Positions 1-8,629 are shown, numbered from the stretch's first letter. The stretch: DNA of 25,645 nucleotides from an uncultured Thermomicrobiales bacterium (GCA_902806375.1 CADCWK010000232.1:1-25645); one strand, 5' to 3'. A program made the numbers and translations. The notes: generated by a model from the sequence alone, not told the origin.

Positions 1-1203
1 GAGGGCCATCCCGGCCGCGGCCACGAACATCGTCGCCCGGACACAGACGATGAACGGCAGCAACCCGGCGGCGACCGTCCCGGCTACCTGTCCGCCGAAC
101 GTCACCATCCGGAGGGTAGCCTGCACCCGCCCCTGCCATGCGTCACCAGCACTGGCCTGGATCAGGCTCGTGTCGGCGATCTCGTAGACAGTCAGGGCCG
201 AATCGCCCAGGAACTGCTGGACCAGGATCAGCCCGAAGGCCAGCACCGTCGCCTCGGTCGAGAGCGGGACGAGCAGGTTGGCCCCGGCCGCGACCAGCAG
301 CGCCGCGACCATCGCGTTGCCGACCCCCAGGCGTCGGGCGATCCGGCCGGTGAAGATGGCCCCGACCAGCGCCGCCGCCCCACCGAGCGCGAAGGCGACG
401 CCGCTGATCCCCTCGGACAGCCCGATCTCCTCGATCACATAGAAGACGTAGAGCGTCCCGAGCATGTTCTGGAACAGGTTGAGCAGGAACGTCGCGCTCA
501 TCAGGGCACGCAGCGTGACGCTCCTGCTGACGTATCGCACCCCGGCCACGAATTCGGCCACGACCGGCAGGTGCGCTCCCGTGCCGTGCGGAGCCGGGTC
601 CGGCTCGGGCTTGCGGATCTGGGAGACGAAGAGGGCCGACCAGACGAAGGTTGCCGCGTCGATCAGGAAGACGAACGGCGCCGTCAGCAGGACAACCAGC
701 CAGCCGGCGGAGGAGAACGCGATCGCCTCGGCGACCGACCCGCTGCCGGTCAGCTTGCTGTTCGCTTCCGTCAGTGCCCCCCGTGAGACCAGCCAAGGCA
801 GGTGGGCCCGGTTGGCGACATCGAAGGACAGCGACAGGACGCTCGTCAGCGCCGCGATGACGTAGAGCAGTCCCATGCTGAGGACGTCTAGCAGGGCGGC
901 GACCGGGATCGCGGTCAGCACGGTGGCCCGGGCGAGGTCGGTGGTGACCATGACCGGGCGCCGTCGGACGCGGTCGACCAGCACGCCGACCCAGGGTCCG
1001 GCGACGACGGCCGGGATCAGCCCGGCCAGCCCGAGTAGCGAGAGCTGGAAGGGGGTCGCGTCGAGGTATCCGATCGCGAGGAACGACATCGCCAGCCCGG
1101 CGACCAGCGACCCGAAGGTGGAGATCGTCTGGGCGGCCCAGAGGCGGAGGAAGTCAGGGTCTCGCCAGAGACCCGTACGGAACGCGGAGATGCGAGCAGA
1201 CAC
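1..1203 (-). CDS. MFS transporter, MFS_3/EntS-like exporter (3' end cut by window edge)
   Basis: This is a major facilitator superfamily permease in the inner membrane, most like the 12-helix exporters of the MFS_3 (EntS-like) group; the substrate is unknown. All 401 codons visible are open. The N-terminus reads VSARISAFRTGLWRDPDFLR and is followed by a first helix with the typical WAAQTISTFGS start. The loop between helices 2 and 3 carries the MFS signature GVLVDRVRRRPVM. Further hydrophobic segments continue to the window edge. The start chosen is GTG at 1203, preceded by a GGGAAGG-like ribosome site. Family members are slightly longer than 401 residues, so only a short C-terminal tail is probably missing. 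The gene diverges from the LacI-type regulator and might share its control, but nothing proves this. The ATG-initiated readings in this stretch are in other frames. Confidence 0.85.
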   Translation of the reverse strand, partial: MSARISAFRTGLWRDPDFLRLWAAQTISTFGSLVAGLAMSFLAIGYLDATPFQLSLLGLAGLIPAVVAGPWVGVLVDRVRRRPVMVTTDLARATVLTAIPVAALLDVLSMGLLYVIAALTSVLSLSFDVANRAHLPWLVSRGALTEANSKLTGSGSVAEAIAFSSAGWLVVLLTAPFVFLIDAATFVWSALFVSQIRKPEPDPAPHGTGAHLPVVAEFVAGVRYVSRSVTLRALMSATFLLNLFQNMLGTLYVFYVIEEIGLSEGISGVAFALGGAAALVGAIFTGRIARRLGVGNAMVAALLVAAGANLLVPLSTEATVLAFGLILVQQFLGDSALTVYEIADTSLIQASAGDAWQGRVQATLRMVTFGGQVAGTVAAGLLPFIVCVRATMFVAAAGMAL

Positions 1204-1471
1204 GATAGGTGGCCTTCCCGGAGCGCGGACGACGGAGGGACGACGACGGAGGGGTGACTTTTCGCTGGCTGAGGAGGAGCAGTCCCATCCGTGTTCTCCG
1301 GTGTCCGTGCCGCGGGGTCAGTTCGCCACCTGGCGCCACCCGCTGGCTGCATGGTTATACGACGGCGCGGCGATCGCCGCCGCACCCCTCGCATGGGAAG
1401 GACGTCGGCGCGATGTCTCCGGTTCCAGCGCGACCGGCACTCGGTGTATCAATGAAATTTAGTGATATGTA
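1204..1471. other. Divergent intergenic region, MFS exporter / LacI regulator
   Basis: Non-coding stretch between two divergent genes. It holds a 12-base direct repeat, GACGACGGAGGG, at 1228-1239 and 1242-1253. On the - strand there is a weak -10-like TATAAC near 1354-1359 that could serve the MFS gene, but I see no convincing -35 partner. No gene is supported here. Confidence 0.5.
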
Positions 1472-1500
1472 TTGCGCCGTGCCACACGGTGTGCTACCGT
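1472..1500 (+). promoter_or_regulatory. Probable promoter of the LacI-type regulator with an operator-like palindrome inside
   Basis: TTGCGC at 1472-1477 and TACCGT at 1495-1500 are spaced by 17 bases, a plausible sigma-70 type promoter about 50 bases before the LacI start. The spacer holds the palindrome CACACGGTGTG at 1483-1493, where a repressor would block RNA polymerase. An imperfect AT-rich dyad, TATCA-N11-TGATA (1447-1467), lies just upstream. Autorepression by the LacI protein is an inference from this layout. Confidence 0.5.
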
Positions 1501-1549
1501 CCCTAGACACCGTCCCACCCGTTCCGGTCGATCACGTTGGAGGATCGCC

Positions 1550-2623
1550 ATGGCGCATCGACGCGTCACGATCGACGACATTGCCCGCGAGAGCCAGGCG
1601 TCGCCGACGACCGTCTCCCTGGTGCTGCGGGACAAACCGGGAATCAGCAGCGAGACCCGGCAGCGTGTCCTGGCCGTCGCCCGGTCGCTCGGCTACCAGC
1701 ACCGCGGGCCGGCACGGGCCGCCGGTGCGACCGAGCCCCTCAACTTCGCGCTGATCGTCCGGACGCAGCAGCGCTACGGCGAGGCCGGCACCCCGAACAT
1801 CAACCCGTTCTACTCATGGGTGCTGGCCGGGATCGAATCGGCCGCCCGCTCCCGGGAGATGAACCTCCTCTACGCCACGCTCGCCACCGACGAGGACAAC
1901 CGGCACACCGACCTACCCTCGCATCTCCTCCAGCAGTCGCTGGACGGCGTACTGCTGGTCGGATCGTTCCTGCCCGAGACCGTCCAGGCGATCTCCGCCG
2001 CCCGGTCTGGGCCCATCGTGCTCGTCGATGCGGCGAGCGGCGCCCCAGGGCTGGACGCCGTCGTCACCGACAACGTCGGCGGGGCGATGGACGCTGTCCG
2101 GCATCTCGTCGAACTCGGCCACCGCCGCATCGCCTTCCTCGGCCCACCGGAGGGCGTCAATCCCAACTTCGACCAGCGTCGCCTCGGCTACCGCGCCGTC
2201 CTCGCCACCGAGGGCCTGGTGCCGATGGAGGGCCGGATCCTGGGGGACGACACGGACGAGGCCGTGACCGACCTGCTCGGCCGCTTCCCGGACGTCACGG
2301 CCGTCTTCGTGACCAACGACCGGTTCGCGAACGGAGCGATCGCGGCGCTGGGACGCATCGGCCTCCAGGTCCCGGACGACGTCTCGGTGATGGGCTTCGA
2401 CAATATCGAGGTCTCGGGCGGTGCCCCGGCCACCCTCACGACGATGGCGGTCGACAAGGGGTCCCTCGGTCGGCTCGCGGTCGAGTCGCTCCGCTACCGG
2501 CTGACCTGGCCGGACGCATCGGAGATCGTCATCTCCCTGCGGCCCCGGTTGACGCGGCGCATTTCGGTCGGCACCCCGAGCGTCCGCGAGGCCGTCGGCG
2601 GCTTCGCCGCGGTCGCGCACTGA
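1550..2623 (+). CDS. LacI family transcriptional regulator
   Basis: Sugar-responsive DNA-binding repressor of 357 residues, the normal length for the family. Residues 1-50 form the LacI helix-turn-helix, with VTIDDIARESQASPTTVSLVL and the RQRVLAVARSLGY end. A periplasmic-binding-protein-like sensor core follows; GHRRIAFLGPPE, TAVFVTNDRFANGAIAALG and VSVMGFDNIEVS are family landmarks. The start is ATG 1550 with GGAGG six bases upstream; an in-frame extension back to 1472 is rejected because it runs through the promoter. The hinge (RGPARAAGATEP) lacks the usual hinge-helix sequence, so binding geometry may differ. Two ABC permeases and two binding proteins follow in the same direction after 79 bases, so the regulator most likely controls this sugar-uptake locus in response to its substrate or a breakdown product. 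Confidence 0.93.
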   Translation: MAHRRVTIDDIARESQASPTTVSLVLRDKPGISSETRQRVLAVARSLGYQHRGPARAAGATEPLNFALIVRTQQRYGEAGTPNINPFYSWVLAGIESAARSREMNLLYATLATDEDNRHTDLPSHLLQQSLDGVLLVGSFLPETVQAISAARSGPIVLVDAASGAPGLDAVVTDNVGGAMDAVRHLVELGHRRIAFLGPPEGVNPNFDQRRLGYRAVLATEGLVPMEGRILGDDTDEAVTDLLGRFPDVTAVFVTNDRFANGAIAALGRIGLQVPDDVSVMGFDNIEVSGGAPATLTTMAVDKGSLGRLAVESLRYRLTWPDASEIVISLRPRLTRRISVGTPSVREAVGGFAAVAH

Positions 2624-2702
2624 GCGGGCATCGCGCCGGTCAGCGACACCTGATCGCCGGAGATCCTCGGGATTCACGCCTTCGAGGCAGAGGGGTTTGA
2701 CC

Positions 2703-3662
2703 ATGGCCACGTTACGCATCGGCGGCAAGTCGTCTTCCGGCCCGAGGGGCAAGACCTTCTCGACGCCGCTACGCAAGCGCCTCTGGCGGGACCGGTGGAT
2801 GTACCTCTTCATCCTGCCGGGGCTCGCCTACTTCCTGCTCTTCATCTATCTCCCGATCCTCGGCAACTTCATCGCCTGGAAGGACTACGCGCCGTTCGTC
2901 GGCCTGTGGGAGAGCCCGTGGGTCGGGTGGGCCAACTTCGAGCTCCTCTTCACCGACCCGGACTTCCAGCGCGCCCTGATCAACACCGTCCAGATCGAGA
3001 TCCTCCAGCTCGTCTTCGCCTTCCCGGCCCCGCTCGCGCTGGCGCTGCTGCTCCACTCCATCATGAGCGAGCGGCTGAAGCGGGCCATCCAGAGCATCGT
3101 CTACCTGCCGCACTTCCTGTCGTGGGTGATCGTGATCGCGCTCTGGCAGCAGATCTTCGGGGGCGCCGGCTTCATCAACCAGCTGCTCGCCAACCAGGAT
3201 ATGGACCGCATCAACGTCATGTCCAACCCGGACCTCTTCAAGCCGCTCGTCGTCCTGCAGTCGATGTGGAAGGACGTCGGCTGGGGCACGATCATCTTCC
3301 TCGCCGCCCTGACCCGGATCGACACCACGCTCTACGAGGCCGCCGTCATCGACGGGGCCAACGGGCGCCGTCGCCTGCTCGACGTCACCCTGCCGGGCAT
3401 CATGAGCATCATCATCCTGCTCCTGATCCTGCGGATGGGCTCGATGTTCTCGACCGGCTTCGAGCAGTACTTCCTCCAGCGCAACGCCGTCGGCCCCGAG
3501 GCGGCCGAGGTGATCGATACCTTCGTCTACACCCGGGCGTTCCAGAGCGGTGACTGGTCCTTCGCGACCGCCGTCGGCCTGGTCCGGGGCGTCGTCGCCG
3601 CGTTCATGATCATCGGGGCGAACTGGCTGGCCAAGCGCTTTACCGGAGAGGGGTTGCTCTGA
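2703..3662 (+). CDS. Carbohydrate ABC transporter permease, LplB/UgpA-like
   Basis: Integral membrane subunit of a sugar ABC importer, 319 residues with about six transmembrane helices; the first is MYLFILPGLAYFLLFIYLP near residues 36-55. The EAA loop that contacts the ATPase is clear: EAAVIDGANGRRRLLDVTLP near residues 217-236. The sequence resembles the LplB subfamily, whose partners bind oligosaccharides or uronide polymers. ATG 2703 is chosen because AGAGGGG sits seven bases before it; a TTG two codons earlier is also possible. The stop overlaps the start of the next gene by one base (TGATG), so the two permeases are translationally coupled and should form a heterodimer. No ATPase gene lies in the window, as is common for LplABC-type systems that share a distant MsmX-like ATPase. 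Confidence 0.93.
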   Translation: MATLRIGGKSSSGPRGKTFSTPLRKRLWRDRWMYLFILPGLAYFLLFIYLPILGNFIAWKDYAPFVGLWESPWVGWANFELLFTDPDFQRALINTVQIEILQLVFAFPAPLALALLLHSIMSERLKRAIQSIVYLPHFLSWVIVIALWQQIFGGAGFINQLLANQDMDRINVMSNPDLFKPLVVLQSMWKDVGWGTIIFLAALTRIDTTLYEAAVIDGANGRRRLLDVTLPGIMSIIILLLILRMGSMFSTGFEQYFLQRNAVGPEAAEVIDTFVYTRAFQSGDWSFATAVGLVRGVVAAFMIIGANWLAKRFTGEGLL

Positions 3663-4639
3663 TGGCGACGATCCGCGAAGAACGCAGCTCGACGATCCCG
3701 TCCCTCGGCGGCGGCTCCCTCGTTATCCCCGAGGTCAAGCGCAAGCGCCGTGACTCCAACCGGCCGATCTGGATGGAGGAGCCCGGCCCGCTGATGAAGA
3801 TCGCGAAGGCCATCGCCCTGACCTTCGTGACGCTCATCATGGTCTTCCCGATGGTCTACGTCGTCGCCGTCAGCTTCTCGTCGGCGAAGGATGTCCTCGC
3901 CGGCGGGCTGATCCTCTTCCCCCGCAACCCGACTCTGGAGTCCTACTCCGCGATCCTCCAGGGCGGCGTGGTCACCCGAGCGCTCCAGATCAGCATCCTC
4001 CTGACCCTGTTCGGGACCTTTGCCCAGATGGTCTTCACCGTCACGCTAGCCTACGGGCTGTCGCGGCCGGGCGTCTGGGGTTCGAAGTTCGTGCTCTACC
4101 TCGTCCTCGGCGCGATGATCTTCTACCCCGGCATGATCCCCAGCTTCCTTCTGATCAAGGAACTCGGGCTGCTCAACACCTACCCGGCGCTGATCGTGCC
4201 CGGCCTCATCAGTGCCTGGAACCTCATCATCGTCCGCAACTTCTTCATGAACATCCCGGCCGACCTCACCGACGCGGCCAAGATCGACGGCGCCAGCGAC
4301 GCCCAGATCCTCTGGCGGATCATCCTGCCGCTCTCCAAGGCGGTCCTGGCGGTGATCGCCCTGTTCTACGGGGTGGGCATCTGGAACCAGTTCTTCAACG
4401 TGATCCTCTACATCAACGACTCGACGATGTGGCCCGTCCAGAACGTGCTGCGGCAGTACGTGCTGATGGGCAGCAACCTGGCCAGCGCCGACCAGTTCGC
4501 GCCCAACCAGGCCCCGCCGCCCGCCCAGTCCATCCAGATGGCGGTCGTCGTCCTCGCGACCGTCCCGATCCTGATCGTCTACCCGTTCCTGCAGCGCTAC
4601 TTCACCAAGGGCGTCCTCACCGGTTCGATCAAGGGCTGA
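3662..4639 (+). CDS. Carbohydrate ABC transporter permease, LplC/UgpE-like
   Basis: Second membrane subunit of the importer, 325 residues. A soluble N-terminal tail of about 45 residues is followed by roughly six helices, starting at IALTFVTLIMVFPMVYVVAV. The EAA-type loop is DAAKIDGASDAQILWRIILP near residues 202-221. The C-terminus ends YFTKGVLTGSIKG, a form of the GAVKG tail usual in this family. The start codon overlaps the preceding stop, which fixes it. The protein is the natural partner of the upstream permease. A 197-base gap with two strong hairpins separates it from the first binding-protein gene, which is probably where transcript level changes. Confidence 0.93.
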   Translation: MATIREERSSTIPSLGGGSLVIPEVKRKRRDSNRPIWMEEPGPLMKIAKAIALTFVTLIMVFPMVYVVAVSFSSAKDVLAGGLILFPRNPTLESYSAILQGGVVTRALQISILLTLFGTFAQMVFTVTLAYGLSRPGVWGSKFVLYLVLGAMIFYPGMIPSFLLIKELGLLNTYPALIVPGLISAWNLIIVRNFFMNIPADLTDAAKIDGASDAQILWRIILPLSKAVLAVIALFYGVGIWNQFFNVILYINDSTMWPVQNVLRQYVLMGSNLASADQFAPNQAPPPAQSIQMAVVVLATVPILIVYPFLQRYFTKGVLTGSIKG

Positions 4640-4653
4640 TCCCTGCCCGGCAG

Positions 4654-4684
4654 CCCGGAGTCGCCGTCTGACGGCGGCTCCGGG
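4654..4684 (+). terminator. Hairpin just after the permease genes (attenuator or mRNA-stabilising stem)
   Basis: Arms at 4654-4668 and 4670-4684 pair over 15 positions with one T-G wobble around a single central T, so the practical loop is a few bases wider. No T-tract follows, so this is more likely a partial terminator or a 3'-end protecting stem than a full stop, as the binding-protein gene downstream appears to depend on read-through. Confidence 0.5.
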
Positions 4685-4787
4685 ACCGCACCTACACCCC
4701 ACCTGGAGGTGCCCGATGGATCCCTGACCCATGGGCTGGCCGGTGCCCGCTGCCCGTCAGCGCACCGACCGTCGACGAGAAGCGACA

Positions 4788-4811
4788 CGGGCCGGCGAAC
4801 GTGCCGGCCCG
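4788..4811 (+). promoter_or_regulatory. Hairpin in the leader of the first binding-protein gene
   Basis: Nine-base arms CGGGCCGGC (4788-4796) and GCCGGCCCG (4803-4811) enclose a six-base loop. It lies 25 bases before the chosen start at 4837. A possible in-frame GTG at 4801 falls in the loop, which argues against using that codon as the start. The stem may protect a processed mRNA 5' end. Confidence 0.45.
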
Positions 4812-4836
4812 GACAGACACGAAGAGGGAACTCCGC

Positions 4837-6570
4837 ATGACCCAGGACAACGACGTCACGTCACGTTCCATCATCCTCCCGACGAGCCGGAAGCCGCGCG
4901 CGATCAACCGGCGCTCCCTGCTCCGGACCGCCTCCGTCGGTGCGGCCGCCGCCGGCGCCGCCGCCGCGTTCCCCCGGATCACCTTCGCCCAGGACAGCAC
5001 CCCGGCCGCCGGCACCGCAGCCGCCGGCACCCCGGTTGCCGGTCCGGGCGGCTCACAGATCATCCCGTCGCCGATCGAGGGCGTGCCCGACGTCTACCTC
5101 TCCGCTCCGGAACCGTTCGTCTCCTACGACGGCGTGCCGGGCAGTGGCGGGACGGTCCGGGTCTTCACCATCGGCTACAACCCCCCGCCGCCCGCCCGCG
5201 ACCAGAACCAGTACTGGCAGGAGCTGGAGCGCCGCCTCGGCGTGACCTGGGAAGTCGACATCACCCCGCAGCCCAACTACGGCGAGAAGTCGGCCGCCTA
5301 CTTCGCCGGCGGCGATCTGCCGGACCTGTTCTACCTGAACCCGGAGCAGAACGCGTCGCAGCAGTACCAGGCCATGGCCCAGGGCGCCTTCCTGGACCTG
5401 ACGCCCTACGTCACCGGCGACGCCCTCCAGCAGTTCCCGAACCTGGCGACGTTCCCGCAGTACGCCTGGGACAACTCGAAGTTCCAGGGCGTCCAGTACG
5501 GCGTCCCGAACGTCCAGCCGAACATCGGCAACCTCGGCTTCTACCGCTCCGACTGGGCGGAGCGGTTCGGGCTGGCCAACCCACAGGGGCCGGACCAGGT
5601 CCGGGAGTTCCTGCTGGCCTGCACGACCGGCGACCCGAACGGCAACGGCAACCCGGACACCTGGGGCTCGGGCCGGTTCGAGAACGGCTGGCGGGCGTGG
5701 GACAACGCGATCATGTCCCAGATGCACCGCGTCCCGTTCAACTGGCGCGTCAACGAGGATGGCTCGCTGACCAACCAGATCGAGACCGACGAGTACCGGC
5801 AGATGATCCAGTACCAGCGCGACCTGTTCGCCGCCGGTGCCTACCATCCGGACGCCGCCGGCATGACGTTCAGCGACGCGCAGAACACCTTCATCGCCGG
5901 CGAGACCGGCCACCACTACGAGGGCTTCCCGTCCTTCTTCGGTCCCTCCAGCGTCACGGGCCGCATCCAGCTCAACGAGCCGACCGCGTCGACGACGTAC
6001 TTCCTCCCGGTCGGGGCCGATGGCCAGCCCGGCGTCGTCTACAACGGCGTCGGTCACTTCGGCTACGTCGGCATCCCGGCCAGCCTGGGCGGCGACGAGG
6101 AGCGCGTCCTCGAACTGCTCCGCATCCTGGACTACCTCGCCTCGCCGTTCGGCTCCGAGGAAGACACGTTCCTCGAGAGCGGCATCGAAGGCGTCCACAG
6201 CGCGCGCAACGCCGATGGCAACCTGGTCCTCAACGACCAGGGCCGGGCCGAGCGGGGCGACCTGATCGGCATGTTCAGCGGCCTGCCGGCGATCTTCTAC
6301 CCGGAGGACCCCCAGATCGGTGTCCGCCTCCAGACCGGTGGCATCGCGTCCCGCTCGCTCGGGATCGACGACCCGACCCAGGGTCTCTACTCGGCCGCCA
6401 ACATCGAACTCGGCGCCCAGCTGACCCAGCTCGGAACCGACACCGTCACCGCGATCATCACCGGTCGCGAGGCGTTCGAGTCCCTCGACGCGGCCATCGA
6501 GGAGTGGCGCAGCCGGGGCGGCGACCAGGTCCGGCAGGAACTCCAGGAGGCGATGCAGCAGAGCTCCTGA
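4837..6570 (+). CDS. ABC sugar-binding protein with Tat signal, AlgQ/LplA-like (copy 1)
   Basis: Extracytoplasmic solute-binding protein of 577 residues, the long size of the LplA/AlgQ group that binds oligosaccharides. Residues 21-52 form a twin-arginine signal (NRRSLLR at 24-30, cleavage near FAQ-D at 50-53), so the protein is exported folded. There is no lipobox cysteine. A low-complexity AAGTAAAGTP linker follows, then the binding fold. Residues 266-274 (DPNGNGNPD) match the DxNxNxxxD calcium loop known from alginate-binding AlgQ proteins. The start is ATG 4837 with GAGGGA seven bases upstream. The next gene is a close paralogue of identical length. The substrate cannot be read from sequence; an oligosaccharide or uronide polymer fragment is the best guess. 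How a protein without a lipid anchor stays near the membrane is unclear. Confidence 0.9.
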   Translation: MTQDNDVTSRSIILPTSRKPRAINRRSLLRTASVGAAAAGAAAAFPRITFAQDSTPAAGTAAAGTPVAGPGGSQIIPSPIEGVPDVYLSAPEPFVSYDGVPGSGGTVRVFTIGYNPPPPARDQNQYWQELERRLGVTWEVDITPQPNYGEKSAAYFAGGDLPDLFYLNPEQNASQQYQAMAQGAFLDLTPYVTGDALQQFPNLATFPQYAWDNSKFQGVQYGVPNVQPNIGNLGFYRSDWAERFGLANPQGPDQVREFLLACTTGDPNGNGNPDTWGSGRFENGWRAWDNAIMSQMHRVPFNWRVNEDGSLTNQIETDEYRQMIQYQRDLFAAGAYHPDAAGMTFSDAQNTFIAGETGHHYEGFPSFFGPSSVTGRIQLNEPTASTTYFLPVGADGQPGVVYNGVGHFGYVGIPASLGGDEERVLELLRILDYLASPFGSEEDTFLESGIEGVHSARNADGNLVLNDQGRAERGDLIGMFSGLPAIFYPEDPQIGVRLQTGGIASRSLGIDDPTQGLYSAANIELGAQLTQLGTDTVTAIITGREAFESLDAAIEEWRSRGGDQVRQELQEAMQQSS

Positions 6571-6627
6571 GCCCAACTTCGACCGGTCTGGTGACGATCC
6601 GCCGGGTTCGGCGCGGTCTTCGATGAC

Positions 6628-6660
6628 GGGATGTCCGGCGCGACGTGCGCCGGACATCCC
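6628..6660 (+). terminator. Perfect 14-bp hairpin between the two binding-protein genes
   Basis: GGGATGTCCGGCGC (6628-6641) and its exact reverse complement (6647-6660) flank a five-base loop, GACGT. No T-run follows. It sits 57 bases after the first binding-protein stop and 163 bases before the second start. It may be an intrinsic terminator of a T-poor type, or a stem that stabilises the upstream message. Confidence 0.6.
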
Positions 6661-6823
6661 CCCGCTCTCCCGGTGCGTCCCAGTCGTTGACGGGACCGGC
6701 CGGTTCCAGCCCGGCGACTCGCCGGAGGTCGCCCCACCGAGACGATCGGCTGGCTGTCCTGGCCAGCGACGCACTTAATTGATCCGGCGTTGATCAGTGA
6801 TGGACCACAGAAGGAGTCGCCTG

Positions 6824-8557
6824 ATGACCCCGTCCAATGAGCGCAGCCGGGCCACCGACGCCCGGACCGGACTCGACCGCCGATCGATCCTCAAGGGCAT
6901 CGCCGGCGGGGCCGCCGTCGCTGGCGCCGCCAGCTTCCCCCGGACCACCTTCGCCCAGGACGCGCCGGCCACGCCGGGCGCGACACCCGGCGCGACCCCG
7001 GTCGGGACCCCGGGCGCCACCCCGATCGCCGCGGCTAGCGGCTACTACCCGTCCGGCTCCGACGCCGTGCCCGATGCCTACACCCAGGCCCCCGAGCCGT
7101 TCGTCTCCTACGATGGCGTGCCGGGCCGGGGCGGCACGGTCCGCGCCTTCGCGATCGGCTACAACCCACCGCCACCGAGTCGCGACCAGAACCCCTACTG
7201 GCAGGAACTCGAGCGCCGCCTCGGAGTGACGTGGGAACCCGAGATGGTTCCCCAGCCGAACTTCGGCGAACGGTCGGCCGCCTATTTCGCCAGCGGCGAC
7301 CTGCCCGACATCTTCTACATGAACCCCCAGCAGGGCGCGCCGCAGCAGTGGCAGGCCCTCGCCCAGGGTGCCTTCCTCGACCTCACCGACTACCTCACCG
7401 GGGACGCGCTGGCCCAGTTCCGGAACCTCGCGACGTTCCCGCAGTACGCCTGGGACAACGTCCGGTTCCAGGGCCGGATCTACGGCATCCCCCGCGTGAG
7501 CGGCGCCCGGTTCAGCAGCCTGCCGTTCTACCGGGCCGACTGGGTCGACAATCTCGGCCTGGCCCACCCGACCTCGCCGGACTCGGTCCGCGAGATGCTC
7601 GTAGCCTTCAGCAAGGGCGACCCGGACGGCAACGGCAACGCCGACACCTACGGTATGGGTCGGCACTGGTTCGGCTGGCATGTCATGGACAACAAGCTGG
7701 CCGCCTACATGCACCGTGTGCCGCGCGACTGGCATATCAACGCCGACGGGTCGATGGTCTTCGCCAACGAGACGCCCGAGTACCGCCAGGAAGTGGAGTG
7801 GCAGGCCCGGGTCTGGGCTGAGGGTGGCTTCCACCCCGACGCCCCGTCGATGACGCACCCGCAGGCCCAGGCCGCTTTCATCGCCGGGCAGACCGGCCTG
7901 CACCTGGACGCCCTGGCCACGATCCTGAGCCCGGCCAATGTCCTGAGCAAGATGCAGCTCAACAACCCCAACGCCCGGCTCGCGCCCTACATGCCGGTCG
8001 GGCCGGACGGCCTCCCGGGTGCGACCTGGAACGATCCCGGTTTCTTCGGCTTCACGGGCATCCCCGCCAGCACCACCGACGAGGAGCGCATCCTCGAACT
8101 CCTCCGGATCCTGGACTACCTCGCCGCGCCGTTTGGGTCGGAGGAGTCCAACTTCCTCGGCGTGGGGATTGAGGGCATCCACCACTCGGTCAACGAGGCG
8201 GGCGCGCGGATCTTCAACGACCAGGGGCGACTGGAGAAGAGCGACCTGGTCGCGCCGATGAACGGCATCCCGGTCTACTACTACCCCGAGCAGCCGGAGA
8301 TCGCGCTCCAGATGCAGCAGATCGCCCTCCAGTCGGCCGCGATCGGCCGCGACAACCCCAGCCAGACGTTGTTCTCCCCGACCAACGTCGAGATGGGGCC
8401 GCAGCTGGAGCAACTGGGCGTCGACCGGATCGCGGCGATCGTCAGCGGGCGCGAGTCGATGGACAGCTTCGACAGTGCCGTCGCCGAGTGGCGGGACCGC
8501 GGCGGTGACCAGATCCGCGGCGAACTCCAGGAGGCCCTCCAGCAGCAGGGCGGCTGA
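6824..8557 (+). CDS. ABC sugar-binding protein with Tat signal, AlgQ/LplA-like (copy 2)
   Basis: Second extracytoplasmic binding protein, 577 residues, exactly as long as copy 1 and co-linear with it by eye over most of the mature chain. Examples are PEPFVSYDGVPG, the IGYNPPPP stretch and GDPDGNGNADTYG. The Tat signal is DRRSILKG at residues 18-25, with cleavage near FAQ-D. The linker is a run of TPGA-type repeats (residues 50-68). The calcium-loop equivalent is D266-D274, with D268 in place of N268. The start is ATG 6824, with AAGGAG seven bases upstream; earlier in-frame GTG 6797 and ATG 6800 have no ribosome site. Divergence is visible after residue 222 (RVSGARFSS versus NVQPNIGN), close to where a ligand might bind, so the two copies may take different but related sugars. 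Confidence 0.9.
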   Translation: MTPSNERSRATDARTGLDRRSILKGIAGGAAVAGAASFPRTTFAQDAPATPGATPGATPVGTPGATPIAAASGYYPSGSDAVPDAYTQAPEPFVSYDGVPGRGGTVRAFAIGYNPPPPSRDQNPYWQELERRLGVTWEPEMVPQPNFGERSAAYFASGDLPDIFYMNPQQGAPQQWQALAQGAFLDLTDYLTGDALAQFRNLATFPQYAWDNVRFQGRIYGIPRVSGARFSSLPFYRADWVDNLGLAHPTSPDSVREMLVAFSKGDPDGNGNADTYGMGRHWFGWHVMDNKLAAYMHRVPRDWHINADGSMVFANETPEYRQEVEWQARVWAEGGFHPDAPSMTHPQAQAAFIAGQTGLHLDALATILSPANVLSKMQLNNPNARLAPYMPVGPDGLPGATWNDPGFFGFTGIPASTTDEERILELLRILDYLAAPFGSEESNFLGVGIEGIHHSVNEAGARIFNDQGRLEKSDLVAPMNGIPVYYYPEQPEIALQMQQIALQSAAIGRDNPSQTLFSPTNVEMGPQLEQLGVDRIAAIVSGRESMDSFDSAVAEWRDRGGDQIRGELQEALQQQGG

Positions 8558-8580
8558 GCCGCGGCCGTCAGCGATGCACG

Positions 8581-8629
8581 GACAGGGGGATGGGGAACCG
8601 GTGTGACACCGGTTCCCCATCCCCTTGTC
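8581..8629. terminator. Very long bidirectional hairpin terminator
   Basis: An almost perfect 24-bp dyad is centred on base 8605: GACA at 8581-8584 pairs with TGTC at 8626-8629, one G-T wobble follows, then 19 bases (8586-8604) pair exactly with 8606-8624. It lies between convergent genes, 24 bases after the second binding-protein stop and 82 bases beyond the ferritin-like stop on the other strand, so it can end both transcripts. Confidence 0.75.
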
